NCBI GenBank assembly: GCA_945866505.1 | Contig: CAMBHH010000169.1 | Coordinates: 1 to 7,540 of the forward strand | Reading direction: 5' to 3' | Length of the DNA: 7,540 nt | Source of the DNA: Flavobacterium psychrophilum | GTDB lineage: Bacteria; Bacteroidota; Bacteroidia; Flavobacteriales; Flavobacteriaceae | Shown here: in pieces, positions 6,167 to 7,540 of the stretch | Layout of the letters: each line of letters begins with the position of its first letter | Numbering within the stretch: the stretch's first letter is position 1 | Notes under the pieces: generated by a model | What the model was told of the DNA's origin: nothing | What the model saw: the letters and a program-made list of their open reading frames with translations, nothing else | The model's database searches: none | Program-made: the position numbers and the translations under genes

Positions 6167-7063
6167 CTATTTTGTAATCTCCCTAAAAACAGCTTCCAGC
6201 TTCTTATTCTTCTGATTCAGTTGTAATGTTTTCAAGCCATTGGCATTGGCAAAGTCAAAAACCGCGGGTCGCATATCTTTATCGGCTTTGAAGGTCAATT
6301 CCCAAATCATATCGTGCGTATTTTTATACGAAGTCAGATTTTCGATTTTCGCAATCAATTGTTCTTCGATTTTATAGTCAAATTCCACCTCGATGATTTG
6401 TTCCTTATCTGCCGAAATTAAAGTGTCGAGTTTTTTATCGGCGACAATTTTTCCTTTATCAATAATAATGACACGGTCGCAAATCGCTTCCACTTCTTGC
6501 ATAATGTGTGTCGAAAGGAAAACGGTCTTGTCTTTCCCCACGTTTTTAATCACATTTCTAATTTCGACCAATTGATTTGGGTCTAAACCTGTAGTTGGTT
6601 CGTCGAGAATCAAAACATCGGGATTGTGCAATAAAGCGTTTGCTAATCCTACACGTTGACGATACCCTTTAGACAATTGTCCTATTTTCTTATGGCTTTC
6701 ATTGGATAAACCCGTCAGTTGAATCACTTCTTCAATTCGAGTTTTGGCTACTTTATAAACATCGGCATTGAAAGCCAAATATTCTCTAACATACAAATCC
6801 AAATACAACGGATTGTGCTCTGGTAAATAGCCAATAGATTGTTGTACGGCTTTGGTTTGCGAATTCACATCAAATCCATTTACGGCAGCAGTGCCTTCAT
6901 CTGCAGCGATATAGGTGGTCAATATTTTCATTAAAGTCGATTTTCCGGCACCATTTGGACCCAAAAAACCAACAATTTCTCCTTTTTGAACCGTAAATGA
7001 AATGTTATCTAGTGCTTTTTGAGCGCCATAACTTTTAGATATAGTATTAACTTCTATTGACAT
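6167..7063 (-). CDS. gldA: Gliding motility ABC transporter ATP-binding protein GldA
   Basis: The 298-aa cytoplasmic ATPase is of the NatA/CcmA type, matching the usual length of GldA. Walker A is GPNGAGKST (35-43), the Q-loop region is GYLPEHNPLY (79-88, with Glu82 where many ABC proteins have Gln), the signature is LSKGYRQRV (130-138), Walker B is VLILDEPTTGLDP (150-162) and the H-loop is STHIMQE (His186). A C-terminal domain of about 85 residues ends in KLEAVFREITK. In Flavobacterium johnsoniae GldA is described as the ATPase partner of the membrane proteins GldF and GldG; neither is in this window. The gene stands alone on its strand, convergent with the lipoprotein gene and divergent from the peptidase gene. 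The ATG at 7063 gives the standard MSIEVNTISKSYG beginning. A generic ABC ATPase is the alternative, but the full-length resemblance makes GldA likely. Confidence 0.88.
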   Translation of the reverse strand: MSIEVNTISKSYGAQKALDNISFTVQKGEIVGFLGPNGAGKSTLMKILTTYIAADEGTAAVNGFDVNSQTKAVQQSIGYLPEHNPLYLDLYVREYLAFNADVYKVAKTRIEEVIQLTGLSNESHKKIGQLSKGYRQRVGLANALLHNPDVLILDEPTTGLDPNQLVEIRNVIKNVGKDKTVFLSTHIMQEVEAICDRVIIIDKGKIVADKKLDTLISADKEQIIEVEFDYKIEEQLIAKIENLTSYKNTHDMIWELTFKADKDMRPAVFDFANANGLKTLQLNQKNKKLEAVFREITK

Positions 7064-7079
7064 CGCTTTGTATTTGTAA

Positions 7080-7087
7080 CAAAAGTA
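7080..7087 (-). promoter_or_regulatory. Candidate -7 box of the gldA promoter
   Basis: Read on the minus strand this is TACTTTTG, an exact fit to TAnnTTTG, 16 bp upstream of the gldA ATG. Initiation would be expected near 7073, leaving a leader of only about 10 nt. No good -33 element is visible. The box partly overlaps a small inverted repeat, TTTGT-A-ACAAA, at 7073-7083. Confidence 0.4.
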
Positions 7088-7205
7088 AACTTAAAATTAA
7101 TTGTTTTATTTTATTATGAGTTTTTTAAAGGTTTAAATTATGATAAATTTTATAATTTGAATTTATATATTTACCAATATTCTGCAAATCAAAATTAAAC
7201 TATAA

Positions 7206-7540
7206 ATGAAAAAAGCAATTACATTATTTTTTATTTTTCTGGGGTTTTTAGTTCAAGCTCAAGAAAAACCGATAATTCAACAGCAAGAAATTGTTAGAAT
7301 CGAAACCGAATTGGCTTCAGATAAAATGCAAGGAAGAGCTATTTTTACGCCGGGAATTGATTCGGCTTCTGCTTTTATTGAAAATGAATTTAAAAAAATT
7401 AATCTCAGCTATTTTAAGGATTTAAAAAATTACAGACAAGAATTTGCAGTTAAAAGAAAACCAGCAAATAATGTAATAGGTATCCTGCCTGGCAAATCTA
7501 GACCTGAAGAATTTGTCATTTTTTCAGCGCATTTCGATCA
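7206..7540 (+). CDS. Secreted M28-family zinc peptidase, N-terminal part (3' partial)
   Basis: ATG at 7206 opens a frame that stays open to the right edge, giving 111 complete codons. MKKAITLFFIFLGFLVQAQ is a type I signal peptide with likely cleavage after a final Ala-Gln. The mature start IVRIETELASDKMQGRAIFT, then PGIDSASAFIENEFKKINL, then YRQEFAV, NVIGILPGKSRPEEFVIFSA and HFD follow the order seen in the M28 aminopeptidase family, where the His of SAH-x-D is a zinc ligand. The remaining zinc ligands and the catalytic Glu lie beyond the window. The product is probably a periplasmic or secreted aminopeptidase. It is divergent from gldA across 142 bp of very AT-rich DNA in which I could not place a convincing promoter for this gene. 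Confidence 0.87.
   Translation, partial: MKKAITLFFIFLGFLVQAQEKPIIQQQEIVRIETELASDKMQGRAIFTPGIDSASAFIENEFKKINLSYFKDLKNYRQEFAVKRKPANNVIGILPGKSRPEEFVIFSAHFD

Noticed and set aside
7143..7166. Inverted repeat ATAAATT/AATTTAT upstream of the peptidase gene, and nearby TATAATTTG as a promoter
   Set aside because: All A/T pairs in very AT-rich DNA; the -7-like sequence is one base short of the consensus spacing and has no -33 partner.

Overview
The window is AT-rich and looks like the chromosome of a gliding-type member of the Bacteroidota, most likely Flavobacterium or a close relative. The evidence is a C-terminal type IX secretion (T9SS) sorting domain, SprB-type repeats, a GldA-type ABC ATPase, candidate -7 boxes of the form TAnnTTTG, starts without a Shine-Dalgarno sequence, and an intergenic repeat of a style I associate with flavobacterial genomes. 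The genus is an inference.

Layout, left to right. (1) Positions 3-4028 (+) hold a large secreted protein whose 5' end lies outside the window. It has a metallophosphatase/5'-nucleotidase catalytic part, two nearly identical SprB-type repeats, about five Ig-like modules and a T9SS type A sorting domain. A strong hairpin terminator follows at 4071-4110. (2) After a 286-bp AT-rich gap, 4315-5550 (+) encodes an FtsX/LolC-LolE-type ABC permease. It begins at a TTG codon that is covered by a short direct repeat and overlapped by the stop of a 21-codon ORF. (3) Positions 5551-5776 contain a composite palindromic intergenic repeat with a long hairpin and a perfect 18-bp palindrome. (4) Positions 5777-6106 (+) encode a small lipoprotein resembling the YbbC/YhhH NTF2-fold immunity family. 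(5) A 60-bp convergent gap carries a perfect 15-bp tandem duplication. (6) Positions 6167-7063 (-) encode the ABC ATPase GldA. (7) A 142-bp divergent gap separates gldA from the 5' part of a secreted M28-type zinc peptidase that starts at 7206 (+) and runs off the right edge.

The genes do not form one operon. The left gene ends in its own terminator, the permease looks monocistronic, and gldA faces the lipoprotein gene tail to tail. The shared theme is the cell envelope and secretion: a T9SS cargo enzyme, a lipoprotein-release-type permease, a lipoprotein, a gliding ATPase and an exported peptidase. I see no RNA gene, CRISPR array, transposase or phage gene. I also see no clear undescribed multi-gene system. 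The least explained items are the composite repeat at 5560-5722, the orphan immunity-like lipoprotein and the leader of the permease gene.
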